From Cellulomonas fimi ATCC 484 (GTDB lineage Bacteria > Actinomycetota > Actinomycetes > Actinomycetales > Cellulomonadaceae), in contig NC_015514.1 of the NCBI RefSeq assembly GCF_000212695.1, positions 3,348,001 through 3,412,000 on the forward strand: a stretch of DNA of 64,000 bases, given 5' to 3'. Shown here one piece after another: positions 45,609 through 55,282 of the stretch. The translations under genes and the position numbers were made by a program. Below the pieces are notes generated by a model. That model worked only from the letters and a program-made list of their open reading frames with translations, was not told the DNA's origin and made no database searches. The stretch's first letter is position 1; every line of letters begins with the position of its first letter.

Positions 45609-46642
45609 GACGCGCCCGGCACCTTCCCCGCGCGGACCGTGCGCTGCCCGTCGCGCGCGTACTCCACGTACACCGTGCCGTACGCGCCCGCGATCATGCC
45701 CGTGCCGCGCGCCCACGTGCGCCGACCACGGGCCTGGTGCGCCTGCGAGCGGGTCACGAGGCCGACGGCGAGACGCGCCGCACCCCCCGCGGCCCGCACG
45801 GCACCCTGACCGGTGACGCGGGCGCGCGCGAGCGTGCGCCCCCACGGGCCGTCGGCCAGCACGACCGACGTGCGGCCCCACGTGTTGCCGTTGCGGAACG
45901 CGCGCGCGAGCACCCACCGCCGCGTCACGCGGTCCGGCGGCACGACGTCCACCACGACGGCCTCGTCGCACCACACCATGCGTCCGCCGGCCTTCGCGAG
46001 CTGGCGCGTGAGGAGCTGGTCCGAGCCGCCCGACAGCCCGAAGCGCTCGTCGAACCGCAGGCCCAGCTCGCGCAGGCGCCCCAGGTCGAGCAGGAGGTTG
46101 TTCGTCGCCGCGACGTCCGTCACCGTGCCCGTCGGGAGGCGGCGCCGGTCGAAGAACCGGCCGGCGCGCACCCACGCGTCAGGCTCCTGCTCGTACTCCG
46201 AGACGACCGGCCCGACCACGCCCTCGGGGCGGTCGACCAGGTAGACGTCCACGAGCAGGCGCAGCCACGTGGGGACGGGGCGTTCGTCGTCGTCGATGAA
46301 GACGAGGACGTCGTGGTCGGCCGACTCGTCGAGCGCGCGGTTGCGCGCCGCGGCGATGCCGGGGTGCGGCTCGTGCGCGTAGCGGACCACCGGCCCGCCC
46401 TGCGCGGCGGACCGCGCCGCGGCGTCCTCGACGACCGCGTGCGCGCCGCCCTCGGGGTCGTTGTCGACGACGAGCACGTCGGCCGGCGGGTCGAGCAGCG
46501 CGGCCTGCTCGACGAGCATCGGCAGCGCAGCCCGCAGGTCGTCGGGACGGCGGTACGTGAGCGCGGCGACGACGGTGCGCGGGTCCCGTCGTGCCGTCGC
46601 CGGCGCCGCCGCGGCACCCGTCGTCGTGCTGTCCTGCGTCAT
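45605..46642 (-). CDS. Glycosyltransferase family 2
   Basis: 345-residue GT-A enzyme. VVAALTYRRPDDLRAALPML and VLVVDNDPEGGAHAV form the nucleotide-sugar site, VLVFIDDDERPVPTWLRLLV holds the metal-binding DDD, and SGGSDQLLTRQLAKAGGRMV with VVDVVPPDRVTRRWVLARAF complete the acceptor side. ATG 46642 (MTQDSTTTG) is chosen; an ATG 45 bases upstream is possible. It follows the large PKD protein gene by 41 bases and overlaps the flippase gene. Confidence 0.88.
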   Translation of the reverse strand: MTQDSTTTGAAAAPATARRDPRTVVAALTYRRPDDLRAALPMLVEQAALLDPPADVLVVDNDPEGGAHAVVEDAAARSAAQGGPVVRYAHEPHPGIAAARNRALDESADHDVLVFIDDDERPVPTWLRLLVDVYLVDRPEGVVGPVVSEYEQEPDAWVRAGRFFDRRRLPTGTVTDVAATNNLLLDLGRLRELGLRFDERFGLSGGSDQLLTRQLAKAGGRMVWCDEAVVVDVVPPDRVTRRWVLARAFRNGNTWGRTSVVLADGPWGRTLARARVTGQGAVRAAGGAARLAVGLVTRSQAHQARGRRTWARGTGMIAGAYGTVYVEYARDGQRTVRAGKVPGAS

Positions 46643-46683
46643 CTCGGCCCCCCGAAGCGTCCGCGGCTCCCCCTGAGCCGCGA

Positions 46684-49600
46684 TCATGGCACGACCGGTC
46701 GCGCGGCGAGCTCGCTCCACCGGGCCGTGAGCGGCAGCGTCGTGCTGGTCGACGACGTGTAGACGGACAGCCCGATCCCGCCCCCGACCTGCAGTGCCGC
46801 GGTGGTGCTCGTGCCCTGCAGCGTCCACGCCGCGGGCTCGGGCGTGCCTGCCGCCCACACCTTGGCGCGCAGCGCGGTCGTGCCCGTGCCGTCGACCTGG
46901 AGGCGGACCTGCAGCGTCTGGCCCGCCGTGTACGTCAGCCCCGGGACGTTGACCTGCGCCACCGTGGTGGTGCTGCCCGCGGAGATCCCGACGAGCGACG
47001 CGCGCACCACGCCGGTCGCGAGCATCTTGAGGCGCAGGCGGTAGCCGTCGGTCGTGCCCGCGGTGCGCCCGGCCAGCTCGAGGTCGGTGCCCGCGCCGGT
47101 CGGCATCACGTCGAGCGCGACCTTCGCGGTCAGGTCCGTGCTCGTCGAGGAGACGGGCAGGAAGGACGACAGGCGGTACCCGGCACCGGTGACCCGCATC
47201 GCCCCCGTGCCGGCGGCGACCGAGAAGTTCGCCGCGCCGCCCGTGACCGACCAGGCGCCTCCCGTGTCGGCCGCGCCCCAGCCGCCGGTGACGGACCGGG
47301 CGAACGGGTCGAGCGCGAACGGCGTGTCCGCCGGCGGCGCGGCGACCGTGACCTCGCGGGTCGTCGTGCCGGTGTCGCCGTCGTCGTCCGTCGTCACGAG
47401 CGTGATCGTGTAGGTGCCGTCGACCGCGTACGTGTGCGACGCCGTCGCACCCGTGGCGGTCGCGCTGTCGCCGAACTCCCACGCGTAGGCCGTGACCTGG
47501 CCGTCCGCGTCGGTCGACGCGGACGCGTCGACCGCGACGGCGAGATGCGTCGGCGTGGCCGTGAACGCGGCGACGGGGCCCTGGTTCGGCACGGGCGCCG
47601 CGACCGCGACCTCGCGCGTCGTCGTGCCCGTCTCGCCGTCGTCGTCCGTGACCGTCAGCGTGACCGTGTAGGTGCCCGCCGCGCCGTAGGTGTGCGACGC
47701 CGTCGCGCCCGTTCCCGTCGTGCCGTCGCCGAAGTCCCACGCGTGGCCCGTGAGGGTGCCGTCCGCGTCGGTGGACGCCGAGCCGTCGACCGCGACCGTG
47801 AGGTCGGTCGCGACCGCGTCGAACGCCGCGACCGGGGCCTGGTTCGGCGCCACGACCGTGACCGTGCGGACCTGCTGCGCGCTGCCGCCCCGGTCGTCCG
47901 TGACCGTGAGCGTGACCTCGTAGTCGCCGCCGGCCGCGTACGTGTGGGTCGGCGCCGGGCCCTCGCCCGTCGTGCCGTCGCCGAACGTCCACGCGTGCTG
48001 CGTGATCGTCCCGTCGGGGTCGGTCGAGACGCCGCCGTCGAACGCGACCGTGAGGTCCTGCGGCGTCGCGGTGAACCCGGCCGTCGGCAGCTGGTTCGGC
48101 GGGACCACCGTGACGTCGTGCGCGACCTGCGCGGTGGCGCCGTCGTCGTCCGTCACGGTGAGCGTCACCGTGTACGTGCCGCCCGCCGCGAAGGTGTGCG
48201 TCGGGGTCGCACCGGTGGCCGTCGCGCCGTCACCGAACGCCCACGCGTAGGACGCGACCGTCCCGTCCGGGTCGCTCGAGCCCGTCGCGTCGAACGCGAC
48301 CGCGAGGTCCGTGGGCGTCGACGTGAACGCCGCGACCGGCAGCTGGTTGGGCAGCTGGCCCGTCGTGCCGAGCGCGTGGTGGTTCGCGACGGTCTGCGCG
48401 TCGAGCACCGAGGAGTAGACGGCGACCTCGTCGATCGTCCCGGCGAACCACGCCTGGGGACCCCAGGTGGTGTCCCCGAAGACCCGCCAGTAGCCGTTGT
48501 ACGCCTGCGCCGCCGTCTGCGGGTGCGTGCCCTGCAGGACCCCGTCGACGTACAGCCGCATGCCGTCCGGACCCTGCGTGGCGACCAGGTGGTGCCACTG
48601 GCTGTCGTTGTACGACGCGGTCGTCGTGATCGTGTTCGTGACGCCTGTCCACGTGCCGAACGTGAGCCGGCCGTCCGTCTCCATGTAGACGTGCCGGTCG
48701 TAGCTGCCCGAGACGCCCGTGTCCTTGTCACCGAAGCCGATGAGCTTGCCGCCGTTGGTCGTCGACGTCCTGAACCACAGCTCCTGCGAGTAGACCGTCG
48801 GGTTCGAGAACTGCTGCGAGCTCGCGACCAGCGTGTTGCTGGTCCCCAGCGTCCGCACGGCCGGGTTGCTGACGCCCGACAGCGCGCCGGACTGGCCGCG
48901 CAGGAACGTGCCGCGGTAGGTGCCGGGCATCCCGTAGGGGCCGGAGTCGGCCGCCGTGGTGCCCGAGCCCTCCGAGAGCCGCCAGTACAGCTCGGGTCCC
49001 GCGTCGTAGACCGCCTTGCCGTACGCGTCGGCGGGCGCGGGCGGCTTCGCGACCGTGCGGCCCGACAGCGTGTAGTGCTGCTCGACCTGCGCGACCGTGA
49101 GCGGCGCCGGGTAGACGGCGACGTCGTCGATGCTGCCCGCGAGGAAGCCGCTCGTCGGCTGGTTGGGCCAGCCGCCCACGTTGTCCCCGCCGATCCGCCA
49201 GTAGCCCGTGTACGCCTGGCCGTAGGTCGTGTCGGCGCGCTGCCCGGCACGGCGGCCGTCGACGAAGAGCTTCATGCCCTCGGCGCCCATCGACGCGACG
49301 ACGTGGTGCCACTGGCCGTCGTTGTACGACGCGTTCGTGGTGATCGTGCGCACCGCACCCGGGTAGACGCCGAACGTGATCCTGCCGGTGTCGTCCATGT
49401 AGACGTGCCGGTCGTAGCTGCCGGACTGGCCGGTCTGCTGGTTGGAGAAGCCGACGATCTTCCCGCCGCGCGTGGAGGTCGTCCTGACCCACGCCTCGAC
49501 GGCGAACGTGTCGGGTCCCTGCACGGGCGTGCTCGTCGCGCCGGAGGCGGTGGAGGTGCCGTCGAACGTCGACGCGGCGTTCGCGTCACCGCCGATCGCG

Positions 49601-51393
49601 CCCGCGGCGCCGCGGGTGACCCCCGTGCCGAGCGTCAGGTCGGACCAGCCGACCCAGTCGAAGGCCGTCGTGCCGCCGGGCTCGCCCAGCCGCCACAGGG
49701 ACGTCGCGCCGTCCGCCGCGACCTGCTGCGCGTAGGCGCTGGTCGACGACGCGTCGGAGACCGTGACCTGCACCTGGTCGGTGATCGCCTGGTTGCCGAA
49801 CGGGTCGACCGCCTTGACGCGGTACGTGTACGACGCGCCCGGCGTCAGGCCGGTGTCGAGGAAGCCCATCTGGGGCCGCTTCCAGACGACCGACGCCGCG
49901 GTGACGGTGTGCACGACCTGCCCGTTGCGGGACACCGTGTACGTGAGGTTCTCGTTGTCGCGGTCGTAGTTGGCCGGCCAGCTCAGACGGACCGTGCCCG
50001 CCTGGAACGACGCCGCCGCGAGCGGCCACGTCGCGGACGCGAGACGCGGGCCCTGCTTGTTCGGGGCGACGTCGGTGCGGGCGAACCGGGCGAGGCCCTG
50101 CTGCCCCTTGTTGTTGACGATCGTGAACTCGCCGCCGTACAGCAGGTACTGGTCGTTGCCCGTGACGGTCCACGGGCCCTGGCCCTGGCCCGTGTACGAG
50201 CCGCTGTTGATGTCCGGGTACCACGCGAGCAGCGACGGCGTCGGCTGCCCCGCGTAGTTGTGGTAGCCGTACGGGTCGGCGGTCGCCGTACCGGTCACGG
50301 ACTTGCTGAACGCGAGGCCGCGGTAGAACGTCCACGGCTCGGTCTGGGGGAAGCCGCCGATGTTGCCGCAGTAGTGCGGGTGGCCGGCGACGTAGACGGC
50401 GTCGCCCGGTCCGGGCCACGCGGCGTACGTGTCGCCGTGGCAGTCCTCGACCCACACCAGCGCGCCCGTGGCCCAGTCGCCGCGCGCGGTCCCCTCGAGG
50501 TTGCCGGTGCTGCCGAACACGTAGCCCGTGACGTAGAAGCTCGTCGCGTCGCTCGTGACGCTCGTGATCGACGCCTGCGTGCTGCCGTTGCGGATCAGCC
50601 CGTTGATCGCGAGCGGGAGCGTCGCACCCGTGGTCGCGTCGACGCGCGCCAGGCCGTAGCCCGGGTTGCCGCTGCCGTTGAACGTCGTGAAGCTGCCGCC
50701 GACGATGACCTGCGTGCGGTCGGGCGAGACGACCATCGCGCTGACCGACCCGTTGTCGGCGCTCGGCGCCCACGGCAGCAGCGAGCCGTCCGCGGCGGAG
50801 AACGCCGCGACCTTGCTGCGCGGCTCGCCGTTGGCGTTGGTGAACGTGCCGCCGACGTACACCGCGGTGTCCGTCGCGGCGATCGCCCGCACCTGCGAGT
50901 CCACGCCCGGCGCGAACGACGACACGAGGGCCCCCGTCGCGGCGTCGAACGCGGCGATCCGGTACCGGGGCTGGCCGGCGATGGTCGTGAAGCTGCCGCC
51001 GACGTACACCCGGCTGCCGTCCGGCGACACCGCGACCGCGCGCACCTGCGCGTTGGGGTCGGGGGCCCAGGACGCGTCGAGCACGCCCGTCGTCAGGTCG
51101 TAGGCGAGGAGGTTCGCGCGGGGGACGAGGTTCGTGCCCGCCGCGGACCCGGCGGGCCGCGCGTTCGCGAAGTCACCGCCCACGAACACCTTCGAGCCGG
51201 CGACGCCCTGCTGCCAGGCGACACCGTCGATCTGGACGGTCGGGAGCGAGTCGGCTGCGACGGTGACCGTGGTCCCGGCGACGGGCACCGTGTCGGCGGC
51301 CGCGGGGGTCGCGAGCGTCACGCCGGCGAAGGTCAGGGCGGCGGCCGCGAGAAGGGCGGCGGAGCGGGCGACGGGGCCACGCGAGCGGGTCAT
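46684..51393 (-). CDS. Large secreted propeller-LamG-PKD surface protein A
   Basis: 1,569 residues. Signal peptide 1-35 (AALLAAAALTFAGVTLATPA); beta-propeller of repeats such as VYVGGSFTTIAGQPRYRIAA at about 45-440; FnIII-like 443-548; two LamG domains at about 552-775 and 788-1008 (GQWHHVVASMGAEGMKLFVD, SQWHHLVATQGPDGMRLYVD); four PKD domains 1015-1352 with AFGDGAT/TFGDGTT motifs; and a C-terminal module of about 215 residues beginning FALDPFARSVTGGWGAADTG. No LPxTG or membrane anchor is seen, so retention at the surface may depend on binding polysaccharide. Paralogue of the next upstream gene. Its place within the exopolysaccharide cluster suggests a matrix or adhesion role; catalytic activity is not evident. 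Confidence 0.87.
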   Translation of the reverse strand: MTRSRGPVARSAALLAAAALTFAGVTLATPAAADTVPVAGTTVTVAADSLPTVQIDGVAWQQGVAGSKVFVGGDFANARPAGSAAGTNLVPRANLLAYDLTTGVLDASWAPDPNAQVRAVAVSPDGSRVYVGGSFTTIAGQPRYRIAAFDAATGALVSSFAPGVDSQVRAIAATDTAVYVGGTFTNANGEPRSKVAAFSAADGSLLPWAPSADNGSVSAMVVSPDRTQVIVGGSFTTFNGSGNPGYGLARVDATTGATLPLAINGLIRNGSTQASITSVTSDATSFYVTGYVFGSTGNLEGTARGDWATGALVWVEDCHGDTYAAWPGPGDAVYVAGHPHYCGNIGGFPQTEPWTFYRGLAFSKSVTGTATADPYGYHNYAGQPTPSLLAWYPDINSGSYTGQGQGPWTVTGNDQYLLYGGEFTIVNNKGQQGLARFARTDVAPNKQGPRLASATWPLAAASFQAGTVRLSWPANYDRDNENLTYTVSRNGQVVHTVTAASVVWKRPQMGFLDTGLTPGASYTYRVKAVDPFGNQAITDQVQVTVSDASSTSAYAQQVAADGATSLWRLGEPGGTTAFDWVGWSDLTLGTGVTRGAAGAIGGDANAASTFDGTSTASGATSTPVQGPDTFAVEAWVRTTSTRGGKIVGFSNQQTGQSGSYDRHVYMDDTGRITFGVYPGAVRTITTNASYNDGQWHHVVASMGAEGMKLFVDGRRAGQRADTTYGQAYTGYWRIGGDNVGGWPNQPTSGFLAGSIDDVAVYPAPLTVAQVEQHYTLSGRTVAKPPAPADAYGKAVYDAGPELYWRLSEGSGTTAADSGPYGMPGTYRGTFLRGQSGALSGVSNPAVRTLGTSNTLVASSQQFSNPTVYSQELWFRTSTTNGGKLIGFGDKDTGVSGSYDRHVYMETDGRLTFGTWTGVTNTITTTASYNDSQWHHLVATQGPDGMRLYVDGVLQGTHPQTAAQAYNGYWRVFGDTTWGPQAWFAGTIDEVAVYSSVLDAQTVANHHALGTTGQLPNQLPVAAFTSTPTDLAVAFDATGSSDPDGTVASYAWAFGDGATATGATPTHTFAAGGTYTVTLTVTDDDGATAQVAHDVTVVPPNQLPTAGFTATPQDLTVAFDGGVSTDPDGTITQHAWTFGDGTTGEGPAPTHTYAAGGDYEVTLTVTDDRGGSAQQVRTVTVVAPNQAPVAAFDAVATDLTVAVDGSASTDADGTLTGHAWDFGDGTTGTGATASHTYGAAGTYTVTLTVTDDDGETGTTTREVAVAAPVPNQGPVAAFTATPTHLAVAVDASASTDADGQVTAYAWEFGDSATATGATASHTYAVDGTYTITLVTTDDDGDTGTTTREVTVAAPPADTPFALDPFARSVTGGWGAADTGGAWSVTGGAANFSVAAGTGAMRVTGAGYRLSSFLPVSSTSTDLTAKVALDVMPTGAGTDLELAGRTAGTTDGYRLRLKMLATGVVRASLVGISAGSTTTVAQVNVPGLTYTAGQTLQVRLQVDGTGTTALRAKVWAAGTPEPAAWTLQGTSTTAALQVGGGIGLSVYTSSTSTTLPLTARWSELAARPVVP

Positions 51394-51481
51394 GGGCACC
51401 TCGGGGGCGACGGGGTCCGCGAGGCAGGGCGAGCCACGCGAGGCCGATCGTATGCAGCGGACCGTGCGCAGAAGCGTGACG

Positions 51482-51512
51482 AACCGGGTGAACTGGACGC
51501 GCAACCGGGTGA
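51482..51512 (-). promoter_or_regulatory. Paired TCACCCGGTT elements before surface protein A
   Basis: On the minus strand TCACCCGGTT occurs at 51503-51512 and 51482-51491, period 21, about 90 to 120 bases before the start. Same strand as the gene. Comparable pairs precede the paralogue gene and the Wzz-Wzc gene. Confidence 0.45.
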
Positions 51513-51540
51513 TTCGGGCGAAACGGTCCGCCTGACGCAG

Positions 51541-51578
51541 CGACCCCGCCGTCCCGGCAGGGCGGGACGGCGGGGTCG
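51541..51578 (-). terminator. Terminator of surface protein B
   Basis: Perfect 16-bp stem, CGACCCCGCCGTCCCG (51541-51556) with its complement (51563-51578), six-base loop, 20 bases after the stop. Confidence 0.88.
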
Positions 51579-51598
51579 TGACGTGCGTGCGGGGTGGC

Positions 51599-54500
51599 TC
51601 AGGCGGGGACGGGCCGCGCCGTGAGCTGGCTCCACCGTGCCGTGAGCGGCAGCGTCGTCGTGGTGGACGACGTGTAGACCGACAGGCCCACACCGCCCGC
51701 GACCTGCAGCGCCGCCGTCGTGCTGCTGCCCGTGAGCGTCCACGCGGCCGGCTCGGGGGTGCCCGCGGGCCACACCTTGAGCCGCAGCGCCGTCGTCCCC
51801 GTGCCGTCGGCCTGGAACCGCACCGACAGCGTCTGCCCGGCCGTGTACGTGAGGCCCGGGACGTTCACCTGCGCGACGGTCGTGGTCGTGCCCGCGGAGA
51901 TCCCGACGATCGACGCCCGCACGACGCCGGTGCTCAGCATCTTGAGCCGCGCCCGGTAGCCGTCCGTCGTGCCGACCGTCCGGCCGGCGACCTCGAGGTC
52001 CGTCCCGCCGCCGGTCGGCATCGCGTCGAGCGCCACGTCGACGCGGACGTCCGCGCTCGTCGACGACACGGGCAGGAACCCGGAGAGCCGGAACCCGGCG
52101 CCCGTGACCCGCATGGCGCCCACACCCGACGCGACCGAGAAGTTGGTCGCACCGCCCGCGACGCTCCACGCGCCGCCGGTGTCGGCCGTGCCCCAGCCGC
52201 CCGAGACGGTCCGCGCGAACGCGTCGGCGGCGAACGGGGCGTCCGCGGGCGGCGTCGTGACGGTCACGGCTCGCGTCGTCTGCGCGGTGGCACCGTCGTC
52301 GTCCGTGACCGTCAGGGTGACCGTGTAGGTGCCGTCCGCCGCGTACGTGTGCGAGGCGGTCGTACCCGTCGCCGTGCCCCCGTCGCCGAAGCTCCAGGAG
52401 CGCTGCGTCACGGTCCCGTCGGGGTCGGACGACGCGCCGGCGTCGACCTGCACCGTCAGGCCCGTGGTCGCCGCGGTGAACGACGCGACCGGCGGCTGGT
52501 TCGGCGGCGGCGCCGTCACCGTGACGTCGTGGGACGTCTGGGCCGTGTTGCCGTCGTCGTCGGTCACCGTGAGCGTCACCGTGTAGGTGCCCGCGGCGGC
52601 GTAGGTGCGGCTGGCCGTCGGGCCGGTGCCCGTCGCGCCGTCGCCGAACGCCCACGCGTAGCTCGCCACGGTGCCGTCGGGGTCGGTCGAGCCCGTGCCG
52701 TCGACCGTGACCTTGAGGCCGTCGGTCGCGGTCGTGAACGCCGCCACCGGCGGCTGCTCCGGCGCGTCACCGGTGCGGCCCAGCGTGTGGTGCGCCGCGA
52801 TCGTGCCCGCTGACAGCGGGAACGGGTACACCGCGACCTCGTCGATCGCGCCGTTGAAGTTGTTCGACGCCGGCGTGTTCGGCCAGCCGCTCAGGCTGTC
52901 GCCGCCGATCCGCCAGAACCCGGTGAAGTTGCGGCCCGACGGGTTGTCGGCGCGCGACGCGACGAGCGCGCCGTCGACGTACAGCGCCATGCCGGTCGCC
53001 CCCATCGTCCCGACGACGTGGTGCCACTGGCCGTCGTTGACGGCCCCCGGCGAGCGCACGGTCCGGTTCTGCCCCGGGCTCGCGCCGAACTGCACGCGGC
53101 CCGCGCTGTCGACGTAGAGCTGGCGGTCACGCGAGGTGCTCGTGCCGGTCAGGCTCGTCGAGTTCCCGAACCCGACGACCCAGCCGCCCTGGTTCGACGT
53201 CGTGCGGATCCACGCCTCGACGGACAGCTCGTTGAGGTTCTGCTCGCGCTGCGGCGCGACGACCCGGCTGTTCGTGGTGCCCGCGAACGTCGTCGCGGAG
53301 CTGGAGTCGCCCGCGATCGCCCCCGGCGTGCCGCGCGTCAGCGCCGTGCCGGTCGACCCGTCGTCGGTACCGGCCGTGTCCAGCGCGGTCGTGCCCGAGG
53401 ACTCGCCGAGCCGCCACAGGTGGGACGCACCGTCGGCCATGACGGTCTGCGCGTACGCGCTCACCGCACCCGAGCCGTTGGCGGTCGCGGTGACCGACGG
53501 GCTCGTGACCGTGTTGCCGAACGGGTCGGACACGCGCACCGCGTAGGTGTACGTCTGCCCCGCCGTCAGGCCCGTGTCGGTCACGCCCTGCGTCGGGCGC
53601 ATCCAGATCTGGGACTTCTTCACCTGTGCGGGCAGCGGCTGCCCGTTGCGCAGCACGGTGTAGGTGAGGTCCTCGTTGTCGAAGTCGGCGTTGGCCGTCC
53701 ACGAGATGCGGACCGTGCCCGCACCGATCGCGCGCGCCGTGGGCGTGAAGTCCGCGCCCGAGAAGCGCGGCCCCTGGTCGTTCGGGGCGATGCTCGGGAT
53801 CGCGAAGCGCACGAGCCCCTGCTGGCGCCGGAAGTTCACGTTGAGGAACTCGCCGCCGTAGACGATGTACCGGTCGTCGCCTGTCACGGCCCACGGGCCC
53901 TGGTTCTGGCCGGTGAACGTGCCGGTGTCGAGGTCCGGGTAGAAGTTCAGCATCTCCGGCGCGGCCGTGCCCTCGAAGTTCGTGTACCCGAGGTGCTCGC
54001 GGCCGAGCTTGCGCATGGGCTCCTTGGTGTAGGCGTCCGCCCGGTAGAACAGCCACTCGTCGTTCTGCGGCGTGCCGCCGACGTTCCCGCAGTAGTGGTG
54101 GTGGCTCGCGGCGTACACGACCGGACCCTGCGCGTGCACCGCGTACGAGTCGCCGTGGCAGTCCGCGATCCACCGGATCGAGCCGGTCGCCCAGTCCGCC
54201 GCGAAGACGCCCTCGAGCGTGCCGCCCGAGCGTCCCCACGTGTAGCCGACGCCGTACATGTTGTCCGCGTCGCCCGTCAGGCCGAGGATCGAGCCGTTCG
54301 TGCCGCCGTTGCGGATCTGCGACGTCGCAGGGAACGGGAGCGCCGCACCGGTCACGGCGTCGACGCGCGCGAGGCCGTCGGGCGCCGCGGTGCTGCCGTT
54401 GAACGAGGTGAAGTTCCCGCCGACGATCACGGTGCCGCCGTCGGGAGCGACCGTCAGCGCGCTCACGGAGCCGTCGTCGACCGTCGGGTTCCAGGGCAGG

Positions 54501-55129
54501 AGCGCGCCGTTCGACGCGTTGAACGCCGCGAGCCGCGTGCGGCTCGAGCTGCCCGCCTGCGTGAAGATGCCGCCCGCGTAGACCGTCGTGTTGGTCGCCG
54601 CGAGCGCCCGGACCTGGCCGTTCGCGCCCGCGTTGAACGTCGTGATGAGCGCGCCCGTGACCGCGTCGAACGCCGCGATCCGGTACCGCGCGACGCCCGA
54701 GATGCTCGTGAAGCTGCCGCCGACGTAGATGCGCGACCCGTCGGGCGACTTCACGACCGCGCGCACCTGCCCGTTGGGGTTCGGGGCCCAGGAGGGGTCG
54801 AGCACGCCGGTGCGGACGTCGAACCGCAGGAGGTTCGCACGCGGCACGTTGCCGACGCCGGCCGCGTTGCCCGCCGGGCGGGCGTTGGAGAACTCGCCGC
54901 CCGCGTAGACGAGGTTCCCGGACAGCGCCTGCTGCCACACGACCCCGTCGATCTGGACCGTCGGGAGCGCGTCGGCCGCGACCGTGGGCGGCAGGCCCGC
55001 CGGCGGCGCGGTGTCGGCCTGCGCGGGCGCGGAGCCCGCGACGAGCCCGACCGCCACGAGAGCGACCGACGTGAGGACGGCCCAGGTACGAGCGACCGGT
55101 GACCGGTCGGCGACGGGACGCAGAGACAT
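51599..55129 (-). CDS. Large secreted propeller-LamG-PKD surface protein B
   Basis: 1,176 residues with the same plan as protein A but shorter: signal peptide 1-37 (TSVALVAVGLVAGSAPAQAD), propeller about 45-440 (IYVGGSFTSISGVARYRIAA), FnIII-like 446-545, one LamG (GQWHHVVGTMGATGMALYVD) at about 555-780, two PKD domains 790-960, and the shared C-terminal module from 961 (FAADAFARTVSGGWGTADTG). It lacks one LamG and two PKD domains relative to A, as expected from tandem gene duplication followed by repeat gain or loss. It has its own control region and a strong terminator, so it can be expressed apart from A. ATG 55129 is preferred for its clean signal peptide. Confidence 0.87.
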   Translation of the reverse strand: MSLRPVADRSPVARTWAVLTSVALVAVGLVAGSAPAQADTAPPAGLPPTVAADALPTVQIDGVVWQQALSGNLVYAGGEFSNARPAGNAAGVGNVPRANLLRFDVRTGVLDPSWAPNPNGQVRAVVKSPDGSRIYVGGSFTSISGVARYRIAAFDAVTGALITTFNAGANGQVRALAATNTTVYAGGIFTQAGSSSRTRLAAFNASNGALLPWNPTVDDGSVSALTVAPDGGTVIVGGNFTSFNGSTAAPDGLARVDAVTGAALPFPATSQIRNGGTNGSILGLTGDADNMYGVGYTWGRSGGTLEGVFAADWATGSIRWIADCHGDSYAVHAQGPVVYAASHHHYCGNVGGTPQNDEWLFYRADAYTKEPMRKLGREHLGYTNFEGTAAPEMLNFYPDLDTGTFTGQNQGPWAVTGDDRYIVYGGEFLNVNFRRQQGLVRFAIPSIAPNDQGPRFSGADFTPTARAIGAGTVRISWTANADFDNEDLTYTVLRNGQPLPAQVKKSQIWMRPTQGVTDTGLTAGQTYTYAVRVSDPFGNTVTSPSVTATANGSGAVSAYAQTVMADGASHLWRLGESSGTTALDTAGTDDGSTGTALTRGTPGAIAGDSSSATTFAGTTNSRVVAPQREQNLNELSVEAWIRTTSNQGGWVVGFGNSTSLTGTSTSRDRQLYVDSAGRVQFGASPGQNRTVRSPGAVNDGQWHHVVGTMGATGMALYVDGALVASRADNPSGRNFTGFWRIGGDSLSGWPNTPASNNFNGAIDEVAVYPFPLSAGTIAAHHTLGRTGDAPEQPPVAAFTTATDGLKVTVDGTGSTDPDGTVASYAWAFGDGATGTGPTASRTYAAAGTYTVTLTVTDDDGNTAQTSHDVTVTAPPPNQPPVASFTAATTGLTVQVDAGASSDPDGTVTQRSWSFGDGGTATGTTASHTYAADGTYTVTLTVTDDDGATAQTTRAVTVTTPPADAPFAADAFARTVSGGWGTADTGGAWSVAGGATNFSVASGVGAMRVTGAGFRLSGFLPVSSTSADVRVDVALDAMPTGGGTDLEVAGRTVGTTDGYRARLKMLSTGVVRASIVGISAGTTTTVAQVNVPGLTYTAGQTLSVRFQADGTGTTALRLKVWPAGTPEPAAWTLTGSSTTAALQVAGGVGLSVYTSSTTTTLPLTARWSQLTARPVPA

Positions 55130-55209
55130 GGGGACACCTCGGGGCGCTCGAGACACGGGACGAACGGCCACGATCCTATGAGCGGCAAACTCCCCAAAAC
55201 AGGACAGGA

Positions 55210-55238
55210 CGGGTGAAAACCCCGGTCACTGCGGGTGA
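55210..55238 (-). promoter_or_regulatory. Paired TCACCCG elements before surface protein B
   Basis: On the minus strand TCACCCG occurs at 55232-55238 and 55210-55216, period 22, the second preceded by a T tract (GTTTTCACCCG), 80 to 110 bases before the start. An inverted ACGGGTGTTCGA lies just upstream of them. Confidence 0.45.
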
Positions 55239-55282
55239 TACTCGAACACCCGTCCGGCTCTGCGCGGACGCCGCTGGTCAGG

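Noticed and set aside
47335..48345. Regularly spaced repeats that could suggest a CRISPR array
   Set aside because: Spacing is about 250 bp and the units translate to PKD domains on the minus strand.
46591..51624. Open frame of 1,677 codons on the plus strand
   Set aside because: Antisense of surface protein A; its apparent repeats are only the mirror of the PKD and LamG repeats.
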